From positions 62,001-126,000 of the forward strand of contig JAFUXL010000011.1 in assembly GCA_017470905.1 (NCBI GenBank): DNA of 64,000 bases. The letters are read 5' to 3'. A program made the position numbers and the translations under genes. Below are positions 17,055-25,102 of this stretch, in pieces (position 1 is the stretch's first letter; each line of letters opens with the position of its first letter). Source of the DNA: Ruminococcus sp. GTDB lineage: Bacteria > Bacillota > Clostridia > Oscillospirales > Ruminococcaceae. Below the pieces are notes generated by a model. The model saw nothing but the letters and a program-made list of their open reading frames with translations. It made no database searches and had not been told where the DNA came from.

Positions 17055-17507
17055 TTGGAGTTTGTTCTTGTGATAGCCGTTATTTTCGTGCTGTGCAAAA
17101 TATTCGGAGTAAATGACTTCTATCTTTACATGGGGGCATTGGGCTTGGTGGAGCTTATGATAGTGGGAATGGCTCTGCTTTTCATATATTTCTGCATAAG
17201 GCTGATGTTTTCAAAGGGCAGAAAGGCGGAATTTACGCATTTCGACAAGAGAGAGAGCGAAAAAATGCCCTTTACCGTTGCATATTATAAAATAGACGGA
17301 GAGGAATATCCCTGTGTTTTTCCGAGTGAAATAGTGTTCACCGACAAAATGTACAGACAGAATAAAAAATGCACCGTTATGTATAACAAAAGAATGAACG
17401 CAGTATTCGACATATGGGCAATAATTACCTGTCTTGTCGGACTGGTTTGCAGTAATTTGGCTGTAATAGAAACGGTTTATATATTTTTCATGATGCAGAT
17501 TGAATGA
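17055..17507 (+). CDS. Hypothetical membrane protein
   Basis: 150 residues from a TTG start preceded by AGGGGG 8 bases away. Two N-terminal membrane segments (residues 2-20 and about 28-52), a soluble middle with charged residues and paired Tyr (YKIDGEEYPCVFPSEIVFTD), and a third hydrophobic segment at the C-terminus (IWAIITCLVGLVCSNLAVIE). No family is recognised. It ends 14 bp before the ArsR gene and shares its promoter, so the two may be functionally linked, for example as a metal-responsive membrane protein; that link is only an inference. Confidence 0.7.
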   Translation: MEFVLVIAVIFVLCKIFGVNDFYLYMGALGLVELMIVGMALLFIYFCIRLMFSKGRKAEFTHFDKRESEKMPFTVAYYKIDGEEYPCVFPSEIVFTDKMYRQNKKCTVMYNKRMNAVFDIWAIITCLVGLVCSNLAVIETVYIFFMMQIE

Positions 17508-17520
17508 ACGGGAGGATAAA

Positions 17521-17871
17521 ATGGAAGAACATATATGCGGAGGCTGCGGTGTACATCAGGATATTGTCACCAAGGTATCAAAGGTAATGCCCGATGAGGC
17601 GGTACTCTACGATGCGGCTGAATTGCTGAAGGTATTCGGCGACCCGACAAGAATAAGAATAATTTTTGTGCTTTGTCAGAGCGAAATGTGCGTGTGCGAC
17701 ATAGCAAGGCTTTTGAATATGACACAGTCGGCAATATCGCACCAGTTGAGAGTTCTCAAACAGGCAAGGCTTGTAAGCACAAGGAGAGAGGGAAAAACCA
17801 TTTTCTATTCCCTCTGCGATGACCACGTTCAGAAAATATTCTATTCGGCAATGGAACACGTTATGGAGTAA
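17521..17871 (+). CDS. ArsR/SmtB-family metal sensor repressor, CadC-like
   Basis: 116 residues from the ATG at 17521 (GGGAGG upstream). Winged helix: LLKVFGDPTRIRIIFVLCQS, then ARLLNMTQSAISHQLRVLKQ. The metal site of CadC/CmtR-type sensors is apparent: N-terminal Cys pair in HICGGCG (residues 6 and 9) and the alpha-3 motif EMCVCDIA. Such proteins release DNA on binding Cd, Pb or Zn. No efflux ATPase is adjacent; the operon partners are a membrane protein and an amidohydrolase, so the regulated genes are not evident here. Confidence 0.85.
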   Translation: MEEHICGGCGVHQDIVTKVSKVMPDEAVLYDAAELLKVFGDPTRIRIIFVLCQSEMCVCDIARLLNMTQSAISHQLRVLKQARLVSTRREGKTIFYSLCDDHVQKIFYSAMEHVME

Positions 17872-17874
17872 ATT

Positions 17875-18690
17875 ATGAGATATTTTGATTTTCATGCGCA
17901 CGCTTTTGCGGACAGCATAGCGGAAAGGGCTGTGTCGGGTCTTGAAAATACAAGCGGAATTTCCCCCACAACGGACGGAACACTCGGCGGTCTTAAAAGA
18001 ATAATGACGGAAAATAATATAGATTCCGCGATGGTACTCCCGATTGCCACAAAGCCCTCTCAGCAGACTACCATAAATAACTGGGCTGCCGAAATCATGG
18101 GGGAGGGGATATATTGCTGCGGAACGGTTCACCCCGATGCGGAGAATGCCTTGCAGGAGATTGAGAGAATTAAGAAGCTGGGTCTTTACGGGCTTAAATT
18201 TCATTCGGAATATCAGTACTTCCGCCCCGACGAGGAGAGAATGTTCCCGATATACAGAAAAGCGGCGGAGCTTGGATTGTTTGTGGTATTCCACGGCGGC
18301 TGGGACCCTTTCGGCAAGGGAGATATTCTTGCAAAACCGAAAAGCTTTGCAAATATTGCGGAAAAATTCCCCGATTTGGTCATAATCGCCGCACATATGG
18401 GCGGAATGAAATTATTCGATGATGTTGAAGACTGTCTTGCAGGGAGATTTGAAAACGTGTATCTCGATACGGGCGTTGTCGCAAGATATATAAGCGATGA
18501 ACAGGCTTTCAGGATAATAAAAATGCAGGGCAGCGAAAAAATCCTTTACGGCAGCGACTGTCCGTGGGATAATCCGATAAACGAGATAAATATGCTCAAA
18601 AGACTCGACCTCGGCGAAAATGAGCTTGAAAATATTTTTCATCTCAATGCGGAGAGAATTATAGAAAATGTTAATAAAAAATTTACATGA
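17875..18690 (+). CDS. Amidohydrolase (metal-dependent hydrolase, amidohydrolase_2 type)
   Basis: 271 residues; starts 3 bp after the ArsR stop. Metal-ligand motifs in order: FDFHAHAFADS, YGLKFHSEYQ, VVFHGGWDP, IIAAHMGG, and the Asp in ILYGSDCPW. These fit a TIM-barrel amidohydrolase of the family 2 kind, acting in the cytoplasm. The substrate cannot be deduced. Co-transcription with a metal-sensing repressor is intriguing because the enzyme needs a divalent metal. Confidence 0.8.
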   Translation: MRYFDFHAHAFADSIAERAVSGLENTSGISPTTDGTLGGLKRIMTENNIDSAMVLPIATKPSQQTTINNWAAEIMGEGIYCCGTVHPDAENALQEIERIKKLGLYGLKFHSEYQYFRPDEERMFPIYRKAAELGLFVVFHGGWDPFGKGDILAKPKSFANIAEKFPDLVIIAAHMGGMKLFDDVEDCLAGRFENVYLDTGVVARYISDEQAFRIIKMQGSEKILYGSDCPWDNPINEINMLKRLDLGENELENIFHLNAERIIENVNKKFT

Positions 18691-18775
18691 TATAGAGAAA
18701 ATAATAACAAAAAGCATAAAAAATTATGATATAATCAACGGAGAGAGTGTCGGTTTTGATATGATATAATAAAAT

Positions 18776-18800
18776 CTCCGCCGCAGACAGCGGAGATAAA
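18776..18800. repeat. GC-rich hairpin (family i core)
   Basis: ATCTCCGCCGCAGACAGCGG and AGAT form a hairpin 33 bp upstream of the CPBP start. TATAAT-like sequences lie at about 18728 and 18762 but no convincing -35. Confidence 0.45.
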
Positions 18801-18832
18801 TATAAATTTTTTCGGGATTGGAGGTAGTCATA

Positions 18833-19996
18833 TTGAGTAAAGCTGCTCAACGCTCCGAAAATAAAATAATCAACGTTATAGATGAATTTGACTACTCCAC
18901 ACAAAACGATTCATATAACGAGCAGTTCAGAAAATGGCGCAGACACAAGGAGAATAAATTCTCGTTCAGCTTTTCGTCAAATAAAAACGAAAGTATTTTC
19001 ATAGACGGAAAGGGCTTCATCGAGGAAAATGCCGTAAATGCGGAAAAGGAAATTATAACCAAAATATTCTATGTCATAGGAAATGCAATGCTGATGTGGC
19101 TTGTCACCGATACGATAATAGTAAAATTTCTGATAAAATTTCTGAGCATAATCGGCGTTGATGTGCATAACAATTTCTTCAATACATCTGTATACGGCGG
19201 AAGTATGGAAATAGTCATCGTGCTTGTTGCCGTTTCGGTGATAAAAGTCCTTGCGTCCATGATTTACATACGCAAGCGTTTCAAGGTTCCGCTTAAGGTT
19301 GAATTTATGCACACCATGAACCACCCATCGGGGCTTTTGACGGCAATATCCCTTGTTCTCCTCGTCTGTACCGCCGTTAATATCCCCTCTGCATTTTCGG
19401 GCGAGACAAAGGAGATATACAGCTTTTTCCGCAGCATAGACACTGATGTCTCCGTATGGGGTCAGGCTGAATTTGTGATATATACCGTTTTTGACATAAT
19501 AGTAATGTCGATACTGAATGAAATGATGTTCCGTGGGGCGATGTTTGCAGTATGCAGACAGTTCGGCGATGCCTTTGCGATAATAATGACCTCCCTGACG
19601 GCGGCACTCCTTACGCACGATTTCAGCGATATGGGCGCAGTTTTCCTTATATCCGCAATAGGCTCATACGGTATGCTCAGAAGCGGCAGCATATTCACGC
19701 CGATTGCTGTGAATATAGTATATAAGATGTATTCCCTTGCACTTGCGATAATAGAGGTAGACCCCTCGGTAAATATGAGCATCACAAGGGGAATGTTCAT
19801 GGCGGCGGTATTCCTTTCGGGTGCTTTCGGATTTATAGTCTGTTATCTGCACAACAGAAAGAAAAATATAAAGCTTGCCGTTTATGAATCGGAATTTTCT
19901 CAGGGCGGCAGGATACTGTTTGCCGTAAAGGTATTTCCCTACATAGCAGTAGGAATTATATGTATTGTCTATGCAATTGTGGGGGCGATGTTCTGA
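18833..19996 (+). CDS. CPBP (Abi)-like intramembrane protease homologue with altered motif
   Basis: 387 residues from a TTG start with GGAGG 8 bases upstream. A ~75-residue cytoplasmic N-terminus is followed by about eight hydrophobic segments. The CPBP core is seen in SILNEMMFRGAMFAVCRQF, where the usual EExxxR reads NEMMFR: the first Glu is Asn. The second motif has a His (ALLTHD) without the usual Phe four residues before, and PIAVNIVYK lacks the usual third-motif His. It may be a non-catalytic family member. Its stop overlaps the tadA start (TGATG), so they are co-translated. Confidence 0.7.
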   Translation: MSKAAQRSENKIINVIDEFDYSTQNDSYNEQFRKWRRHKENKFSFSFSSNKNESIFIDGKGFIEENAVNAEKEIITKIFYVIGNAMLMWLVTDTIIVKFLIKFLSIIGVDVHNNFFNTSVYGGSMEIVIVLVAVSVIKVLASMIYIRKRFKVPLKVEFMHTMNHPSGLLTAISLVLLVCTAVNIPSAFSGETKEIYSFFRSIDTDVSVWGQAEFVIYTVFDIIVMSILNEMMFRGAMFAVCRQFGDAFAIIMTSLTAALLTHDFSDMGAVFLISAIGSYGMLRSGSIFTPIAVNIVYKMYSLALAIIEVDPSVNMSITRGMFMAAVFLSGAFGFIVCYLHNRKKNIKLAVYESEFSQGGRILFAVKVFPYIAVGIICIVYAIVGAMF

Positions 19997-20457
19997 TGAC
20001 GGATTATATGAAAAAAGCTCTTGAACTTGCGCAGGAATCAGCCGCAGAGGGTGAAGTCCCCGTCGGGGCTGTGATTGTCAGGAAAACAGACGGCGAAATA
20101 GTCGGAATGGGCAGAAACAGACGGGAGCTTTCAAAAAATGCCCTCGCCCATGCCGAGATAGAGGCGATTGACGAGGCTTGCCGCACTCTCGGCGGCTGGA
20201 GACTTCCCGAATGTGCCATGTATGTAACGCTTGAACCGTGTCCCATGTGCTGCGGTGCAATAATAAATTCAAGGATAGATGATGTTTATTTCGGAGCATA
20301 TGACAGAAAAAGCGGTTCTGTGGTTTCCGTACAGAATATGTTTCAGCTTCCATATAATCACAAGCCGCAGGTTTACGGAGGAATAATGGAGGAGGAATGT
20401 TCGCATATACTCTCCGATTTCTTCTCACAGCTAAGAAAAAAACCAAAGCCGCAATGA
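19996..20457 (+). CDS. tadA: tRNA-specific adenosine deaminase TadA
   Basis: 153 residues, from the ATG overlapping the upstream stop. Zinc/catalytic motifs: HAEIEAID (His and Glu) and PCPMCCGA (two Cys). EVPVGAVIV and NALAHAE are typical of TadA rather than other CDA-fold deaminases. It converts A34 to inosine in tRNA-Arg(ACG). The terminator begins inside the last codons, and the tRNA-Leu gene follows 130 bp downstream with its own promoter. Confidence 0.95.
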   Translation: MTDYMKKALELAQESAAEGEVPVGAVIVRKTDGEIVGMGRNRRELSKNALAHAEIEAIDEACRTLGGWRLPECAMYVTLEPCPMCCGAIINSRIDDVYFGAYDRKSGSVVSVQNMFQLPYNHKPQVYGGIMEEECSHILSDFFSQLRKKPKPQ

Positions 20458-20476
20458 CCGTATATTGCGGCTTTTT
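20448..20476 (+). terminator. Terminator of tadA
   Basis: AAGCCGCAAT and ATTGCGGCTT arms followed by T5, overlapping the tadA stop codon. Confidence 0.9.
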
Positions 20477-20517
20477 TAATTTTCATAAATTTTTTTTGAA
20501 TTTTTTTGAAAAAACCC

Positions 20518-20546
20518 TTGACAAATCGGAATCCCTGTGATATAAT
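20518..20546 (+). promoter_or_regulatory. Sigma-A promoter of tRNA-Leu
   Basis: Consensus TTGACA (20518-20523), 17-bp spacer, consensus TATAAT (20541-20546), about 40 bp before the tRNA. Confidence 0.9.
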
Positions 20547-20586
20547 ATTAAAGTACTCACGAAAGGGAGCAGTTAATAAAATCTTT

Positions 20587-20673
20587 GCGAGTGTGCTGGA
20601 ATAGGCAGACAGGCTAGCTTGAGGTGCTAGTGTTGGAAACGACGTGTGGGTTCAAGTCCCGTCACTCGCACCA
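20587..20673 (+). tRNA. tRNA-Leu(GAG)
   Basis: Acceptor stem GCGAGTG pairs with CACTCGC, and CCA is encoded (20671-20673). Anticodon arm CTAGC-TTGAGGT-GCTAG gives anticodon GAG. A long variable arm (TGTTGGAAACGACG) and a GGTTCAAGTCC T-loop complete the class II leucine pattern. Confidence 0.97.
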
Positions 20674-20676
20674 TTT

Positions 20677-20705
20677 AAGTCTTACCGTATGGTAAGACTT
20701 TTTTA
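20677..20705 (+). terminator. Terminator of tRNA-Leu
   Basis: AAGTCTTACC and GGTAAGACTT stem with a 4-base loop, followed by T4ATT. The 3' edge meets the end of spoVAE on the other strand. Confidence 0.9.
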
Positions 20706-21065
20706 TTATGTCTTGTCCTTCTGCGGAAAAACAAGAGATGCCGCAAGTCCGAAAAGCAATGCCGCAGTAACTCCTCCCGCAGCCGCCGTAAGTCCGCCCG
20801 TCAGTATACCGATAAAGCCGTCCCTGTCGATGGCTTTTCTTATGCCGTCCGCAAGCAGATGTCCGAAGCCCGTCAGCGGAACGCTTGCCCCTGCGCCTGC
20901 GAAATCAGCTATGGGCTGATATATGCCCAGTGCAGAGAGTATCACTCCCGCAACAACATAACCCGTGAGAATGCGTGCGGGCGTGAGCTTTGTATAGTCA
21001 ATGAGAACCTGACCTATGGCGCATATCGTCCCGCCTATGAGAAAAGCCCTTATTATCTCGCTCAT
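20706..21065 (-). CDS. spoVAE: Stage V sporulation protein AE
   Basis: 119 residues, all hydrophobic helices typical of SpoVAEb: FLIGGTICAIGQVLIDYTKL, ILTGYVVAGVILSALGIY, GAGASVPLTGFGHLLADG. SpoVA proteins form the inner-membrane channel that moves Ca-DPA into the forespore and releases it at germination. Its ATG overlaps the spoVAD stop. The dpaAB genes that make the cargo are 7 kb away. Confidence 0.95.
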   Translation of the reverse strand: MSEIIRAFLIGGTICAIGQVLIDYTKLTPARILTGYVVAGVILSALGIYQPIADFAGAGASVPLTGFGHLLADGIRKAIDRDGFIGILTGGLTAAAGGVTAALLFGLAASLVFPQKDKT

Positions 21066-22075
21066 TCTTCAATCCTCCTTATGTTTACCAGATGTGCGGC
21101 TGACGGGATAGACTCCCCCTGCTGCAATGACATGGGAGACATCAGCGCACCCGTTGCGATGAATAATATATTCTGTGCTATGCCCTTTTCGAGTATGGGT
21201 AGAAAATATCCGCACAGCACGCTTGCACTGCACCCGCAGCCAGAACCGCCGCAGTGAGTATCCTGCGACTCGTTGTCGAAAATCATAACGCCGCAGTCCT
21301 TGTGATTTTTGACATCTCTGCCCATATTCTGCATGAGTTCAAGGAATAAAGTACTTCCGACCGTGCCGAGGTCACCCGTAATTATATAGTCATAATTTTC
21401 GGGCTGTGTATTTGTGGCATCAAGATAGCGTCTTAAGGTTTCGGCAGCCGCAGGAGCCATAGCACCGCCCATATTGGTCATATCGCTTATGCCCATATCG
21501 GCGATTTTTCCTATACAGCAGCCCGTGACGGCTGATTTTCCCGTATCTGACGATAATATTACAGCACCCGACGCAGTACACGTCCACTGAGAGGTAGGTG
21601 TCCGCTGTCCGCCGTATGAAAGCGGCGCACGGAACTGACGCTCCGCCGTTGAAAAATGCGAGGAAGTAACTGCCGCAGTCCGCTTTGCAGCTCCCGAATT
21701 TATGAATACAGATGATGCTATGAGACCCTCCGCCATTGTCGAGCAAGCCCCGTAAATTCCCATGAAGGGTATTTCAAGCTCACGAAGACCGTATGAAGAG
21801 CCTATGCACTGATTTATAAGGTCGCCCGAAAATATTATATCTATATCTTCCTTTGTAAGACCCGATTTTCTTACAGCAAGGCTTACTGCCTCAAGCTGAA
21901 ACTGACTTTCAGCCTGTTCCCATGTCTGACGACCGAAATGGCTGTCCTGAATTATTTCATCGAAGCAGCCGCCGAGAGGCCCCTCCGATTCTTTTTTGCC
22001 CGCAACTGCGGCATAGCTTTCTATTCTGACGGGATTTGCAAAAGTGAAAACCCCCTGCCCGATATATTCAGCCAT
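21062..22075 (-). CDS. spoVAD: Stage V sporulation protein AD
   Basis: 337 residues, thiolase-fold protein of the SpoVA complex: GQGVFTFANPVRIESYAAVA at the start, SGDLINQCIGSSYGLREL, GIYGACSTMAEGLIASSVF, and NIRRIEE near the end. SpoVAD binds DPA directly. AGGAGGTGAATT precedes the ATG. The usual operon order in clostridia is spoVAC-spoVAD-spoVAE, but the 164 bp upstream of this gene lead into a divergent LRR gene, so spoVAC is missing at this locus. Confidence 0.95.
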   Translation of the reverse strand: MAEYIGQGVFTFANPVRIESYAAVAGKKESEGPLGGCFDEIIQDSHFGRQTWEQAESQFQLEAVSLAVRKSGLTKEDIDIIFSGDLINQCIGSSYGLRELEIPFMGIYGACSTMAEGLIASSVFINSGAAKRTAAVTSSHFSTAERQFRAPLSYGGQRTPTSQWTCTASGAVILSSDTGKSAVTGCCIGKIADMGISDMTNMGGAMAPAAAETLRRYLDATNTQPENYDYIITGDLGTVGSTLFLELMQNMGRDVKNHKDCGVMIFDNESQDTHCGGSGCGCSASVLCGYFLPILEKGIAQNILFIATGALMSPMSLQQGESIPSAAHLVNIRRIEE

Positions 22076-22179
22076 AATTCACCTCCTGAATAATACTCCG
22101 TGAATATATAAAATCTGCGGAGCAATAATATTATTGCATATTTTTTCTGTTATATTCCTGATTTTTATAAACATATATG

Positions 22180-22208
22180 TTGACATTTACCTGCGGATAT
22201 GCTACAAT
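22180..22208 (+). promoter_or_regulatory. Sigma-A promoter of the LRR gene
   Basis: TTGACA (22180-22185), 17-bp spacer, TACAAT (22203-22208). Confidence 0.8.
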
Positions 22209-22239
22209 ATTAAAAATATTTTCATGCAGGAGGTAAATT

Positions 22240-22959
22240 ATGGGCTTTGAAATTGAAAACGGTGTACTTGAAAGATACACAGAGGAGCAGGGTATTACAA
22301 AGGTTGCTATTCCTGACGGTGTTACAAGTATAGGAGACAGGGCTTTTTATGAGTGTGACATCCTTAAAGAGATAAAAATACCGGATAGCGTTACAAATAT
22401 CGGAAACGAGGCTTTTTATTGGTGTGAACAACTTATCAGGATAAATATACCTGACAGTGTAACAAGTATCGGAGACGGAGCTTTTTATTGGTGTGAAAGC
22501 CTTGAAGAGGTAAATATACCTGACAGTGTAACAAGCATCGGAAACGGGGCTTTTTATTGGTGCATATGCCTTACTGAGGTAACATTCAAAAATATTACAG
22601 TTCCTTTTCGTGGAATACATGAAGATAGAACAAGAGATTTAAAAGGTGTTATCAATATGATTGAAAATAAAGATTTTTCCGCAAAAATTCCTGCCAAATC
22701 AAAATATGCAGCCGCCTGTGGCGTATTTAATCAAAATCCTGATGATGAGGAAGTTTTTGCTTATATAAAGAGAAATTTCACCAAAGTTTTTAAATTTGCC
22801 ATTGACAGTGATAACATGCAATTTGCCATAAAGGTCGCAGAACAGGGAAAACTCCTCACAAAACGAAATATTGACAGTCTTATTGAATATTCCGTTGCAA
22901 AGAAAAAATCTGAAATTTCCGGTATTCTCACAAAATATAAAAATGAAAACCTCTTCTGA
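22240..22959 (+). CDS. BspA-type leucine-rich repeat protein, cytoplasmic
   Basis: 239 residues, GGAGG upstream of the ATG. Four LRR_5 repeats of 23 residues (about residues 20-115) with consensus IPDSVTSIGDGAFYWCESL; the 69-bp period is also plain in the DNA (about 22311-22580), so recombination could change copy number. A helical C-terminal region follows (AIKVAEQGKLLTKRNIDSLI, ankyrin-like). There is no signal peptide, unlike many surface BspA proteins, so it probably acts inside the cell. Role unknown; such repeats generally bind proteins. Confidence 0.8.
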   Translation: MGFEIENGVLERYTEEQGITKVAIPDGVTSIGDRAFYECDILKEIKIPDSVTNIGNEAFYWCEQLIRINIPDSVTSIGDGAFYWCESLEEVNIPDSVTSIGNGAFYWCICLTEVTFKNITVPFRGIHEDRTRDLKGVINMIENKDFSAKIPAKSKYAAACGVFNQNPDDEEVFAYIKRNFTKVFKFAIDSDNMQFAIKVAEQGKLLTKRNIDSLIEYSVAKKKSEISGILTKYKNENLF

Positions 22960-23102
22960 CCCGTTTTTACAGTACGGAAAATATTGCACTGCGGAAAAAT
23001 AGTAGTAAAAAAACGATAACAAATCAGCAGGTTTATGCCGTTTTTCGGCAATATTACATAATTCGGGAAAATTTATTTAATAAAGTTTGTGGATTAAATA
23101 TC

Positions 23103-23131
23103 TTGAAATAAATTTTATAATTGTGTATGAT
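23103..23131 (+). promoter_or_regulatory. Promoter of the lipoprotein gene
   Basis: TTGAAA (23103-23108), 17-bp spacer, TATGAT (23126-23131). Confidence 0.65.
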
Positions 23132-23210
23132 AATACTATAGGAAAGGCGCATTACCCCTCTCGTTTCAGTGCGCCGAAAAATTGTTCCAATCAGGAAAGA
23201 GGTTTTATTT

Positions 23211-24044
23211 ATGAGAAAATTAATTTCATGTCTCCTTGCATCTGCACTCATATGCTCCGCTTTTGTATCCTGCGGCGAGGCAGCGACAGAAAGCAGCAGC
23301 TCTTCTTCATCTTCGACAGCCTCCTCAAAGGCTGAAGAGCCGTCAGCCGAGGAAGCAACCACCGGGGAAATAACAGAGGAGGCTTCCGAAGAGGCTGAAA
23401 CTGTCGCAGATGAAGAAACTGAAACAGCCGCAGATGAAGAGGAAGATGTTCCCATTGCCGTTGCTGATGATGAGGTTGAATTTGAAGATGCCGTTGTCGC
23501 AGAGTCGGGCGATGCATATCTGGCCATCAACGAGGAGCAGGGCTGGATACAGTACTGGGGCGCAAACGATACAATGCTCACATATAACGCAGGTGTTCCG
23601 CATATCGAGGGCAACGGCAGCTATACCGTAAGCGTAACGGCAGACACAAACGGTTTCCGTTATGATACCGCAGGTGATGCCAATGATGCAAGCGCAGTAC
23701 CGTCGGGTCTTATGTTCGCAGCCGTAATGATTAAGGACGGAAAGACCTTGTTCCCTGATGCGATTATAACAATCGACTCGATAAAGGTTGACGGAAACGA
23801 AATCGCCATGACCGCAAAGAATTACACTTCCTCCGATGACGGAAAGGAACTCAGGTCGAATATTTATAACGGCTGGGTCAATCAGCTTCCCGAAGATGCG
23901 GCATCTACGGAGGGCGCACTCGTAGTTGACGGCACTCCCACGGAGGCGGCTGCGGCATATTCGCCCGTAATCGTTGACAAGGCTGATTTTGCAACATGGA
24001 AAGAAGTAGAGGTTAATTTCACCATTTCGGGCATACCCGAATGA
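23211..24044 (+). CDS. Lipoprotein with Ser/acidic linker and beta-rich domain
   Basis: 277 residues from the ATG at 23211 (AAAGAGG upstream). Signal peptide with lipobox FVSC at about residues 19-22, then a Ser-rich run, then an acidic Glu/Ala/Thr linker (to about residue 95). The C-terminal ~180 residues look beta-rich: YLAINEEQGWIQYWGANDTM and GNGSYTVSVTADTNG, reminiscent of a carbohydrate-binding jelly roll. Likely anchored outside the membrane. It could be a solute- or polysaccharide-binding protein; the family is not certain. Confidence 0.75.
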   Translation: MRKLISCLLASALICSAFVSCGEAATESSSSSSSSTASSKAEEPSAEEATTGEITEEASEEAETVADEETETAADEEEDVPIAVADDEVEFEDAVVAESGDAYLAINEEQGWIQYWGANDTMLTYNAGVPHIEGNGSYTVSVTADTNGFRYDTAGDANDASAVPSGLMFAAVMIKDGKTLFPDAIITIDSIKVDGNEIAMTAKNYTSSDDGKELRSNIYNGWVNQLPEDAASTEGALVVDGTPTEAAAAYSPVIVDKADFATWKEVEVNFTISGIPE

Positions 24045-24111
24045 TTTTTTAATTCGGAATTATGATTTCCGAAAATATTTCGCTTTATCGTTGTTGCTCA
24101 AATATTAAAAA

Positions 24112-24144
24112 ACTGCCGCCCATGCGAAACGGGCGGCAGTTTAT
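24112..24144 (+). terminator. Terminator of the lipoprotein gene
   Basis: ACTGCCGCCC and GGGCGGCAGT arms with a 10-base loop followed by TTATG. Confidence 0.75.
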
Positions 24145-24163
24145 GTCGTGTTAAAAACTTTAG

Positions 24164-24199
24164 TTAATTCATAATGCATAATTCATAATTAAGAATTAT
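24164..24199. repeat. AT-rich palindromic repeat (family ii)
   Basis: TTAATTCATAATGCATAATT continuing CATAATTAAGAATT, upstream of the 24232 gene. Confidence 0.55.
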
Positions 24200-24231
24200 T
24201 AAATTAAATCAGAATTTAGAGGTGAAATATA

Positions 24232-24582
24232 ATGAGCGTAAGTTCTAAAGGTAAAAGAAAAATCAATGTTTGTAATAAAAATTACTTATGGAATATTGCT
24301 TTAGATGATGATAGTGCATACTACACTTTGAATATAGTATCCGATGATAAATACTTGATTATATCTTGTCCGCTCCAAGTCAAAACGGAATATGTAATTA
24401 GCAAAGGTAGAATATTCCAAGGAAAAGAAACAAATGGCTGCTGGAACAGATATTTCCTGCCGTTTCATATTCCGGAAATTATCACACCAAAATTTGTTGA
24501 ACAATTGATAGTCTGGTCTACTCAAAATACCGGTGCAATCAAAGTAAATTGGAATGGTGGCGAACATGGCATTCCTATTTAA
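24232..24582 (+). CDS. Hypothetical protein, AT-rich gene
   Basis: 116 residues; AGAGGTG is well placed before the ATG. The protein is beta-rich, starting SVSSKGKRKINVCNKNYLWN and ending near TPKFVEQLIVWSTQN. The pattern (basic start, Tyr-x-Trp strand, TPKxVxxLI end) resembles small conserved hypothetical proteins in scattered bacteria that I cannot name. The gene is visibly richer in A/T than its neighbours and has a terminator after it, which suggests an independently acquired cassette. Confidence 0.65.
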   Translation: MSVSSKGKRKINVCNKNYLWNIALDDDSAYYTLNIVSDDKYLIISCPLQVKTEYVISKGRIFQGKETNGCWNRYFLPFHIPEIITPKFVEQLIVWSTQNTGAIKVNWNGGEHGIPI

Positions 24583-24629
24583 CAAATTCTGATTTATCTT
24601 GGAAACACTTTAATAAATAGTTATCATAA

Positions 24630-24656
24630 AAATCCCTTTGACGGGGATTTTTTTAT
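24630..24656 (+). terminator. Terminator
   Basis: AAATCCC-TTTGAC-GGGGATTT followed by T5, after the 24232 gene. Confidence 0.85.
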
Positions 24657-24661
24657 ATTGC

Positions 24662-24690
24662 TTGCATTTTATGAAAAAACCTGATATAAT
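24662..24690 (+). promoter_or_regulatory. Promoter of the XRE regulator
   Basis: TTGCAT (24662-24667), 17-bp spacer, TATAAT (24685-24690). Nearly the same sequence drives the Wzm gene at 32437-32465. Confidence 0.75.
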
Positions 24691-24745
24691 ATAGCAGGAT
24701 ATGATATAATTTCATTATATTAAACAATAGAAAAGAGCGTTATTT

Positions 24746-25075
24746 ATGGGATATTACCAAAGACTTAAAGATTTAAAAGAAGATGCCGACCTCACGCAAA
24801 AGGACGTTGCCGAAATAATAGGCGTATCTGTAAATCATTACGGAAAATATGAGCGTGGGGAAACGGATATTCCCTTTGAGAAAGTAATAGCACTCGCCGA
24901 TTTTTACGGAGTATCTCTTGACTATATCGCAGGAAGAACGAACCGCAAGGGCTGTTCAGGCTCTGCAATTGAGAAAAAGGCTGATATTTCGGATATATAC
25001 CGCCGTCTGAACGAAAAGGACAAGGGCAGGCTTGAGCTTTTTGCGGAAATGCTCATAAACAAACAGTTAATATAA
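24746..25075 (+). CDS. XRE-family transcriptional regulator
   Basis: 109 residues. Helix-turn-helix: YYQRLKDLKEDADLTQKDVA then GVSVNHYGKYERGETDIPFE, followed by LADFYGVSLDYIAGRTN, the standard Cro/CI type ending. A short C-terminal helical tail (DISDIYRRLNEKDKGRLELF) may dimerise. It is monocistronic with its own promoter and terminator; no obvious target adjacent. Confidence 0.85.
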   Translation: MGYYQRLKDLKEDADLTQKDVAEIIGVSVNHYGKYERGETDIPFEKVIALADFYGVSLDYIAGRTNRKGCSGSAIEKKADISDIYRRLNEKDKGRLELFAEMLINKQLI

Positions 25076-25077
25076 AA

Positions 25078-25102
25078 AATCCCCCTTTCGGGGGATTTTT
25101 TC
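25078..25102. terminator. Bidirectional terminator
   Basis: AAATCCCCC-TTTC-GGGGGATTT with T and A tracts on both sides, between the convergent XRE and ABC exporter genes. Confidence 0.9.

Noticed and set aside
22090-22205. Sigma-F/G promoter for spoVAD (GCATA, 18 bp, CATATAT on the minus strand)
   Set aside because: The -10 lacks the final TA of the consensus, and the sequence overlaps the LRR gene promoter; too weak to report as a feature.
22311-22580. CRISPR-like regular repeat
   Set aside because: The 69-bp period is in-frame coding repeat of the LRR protein, without unique spacers.
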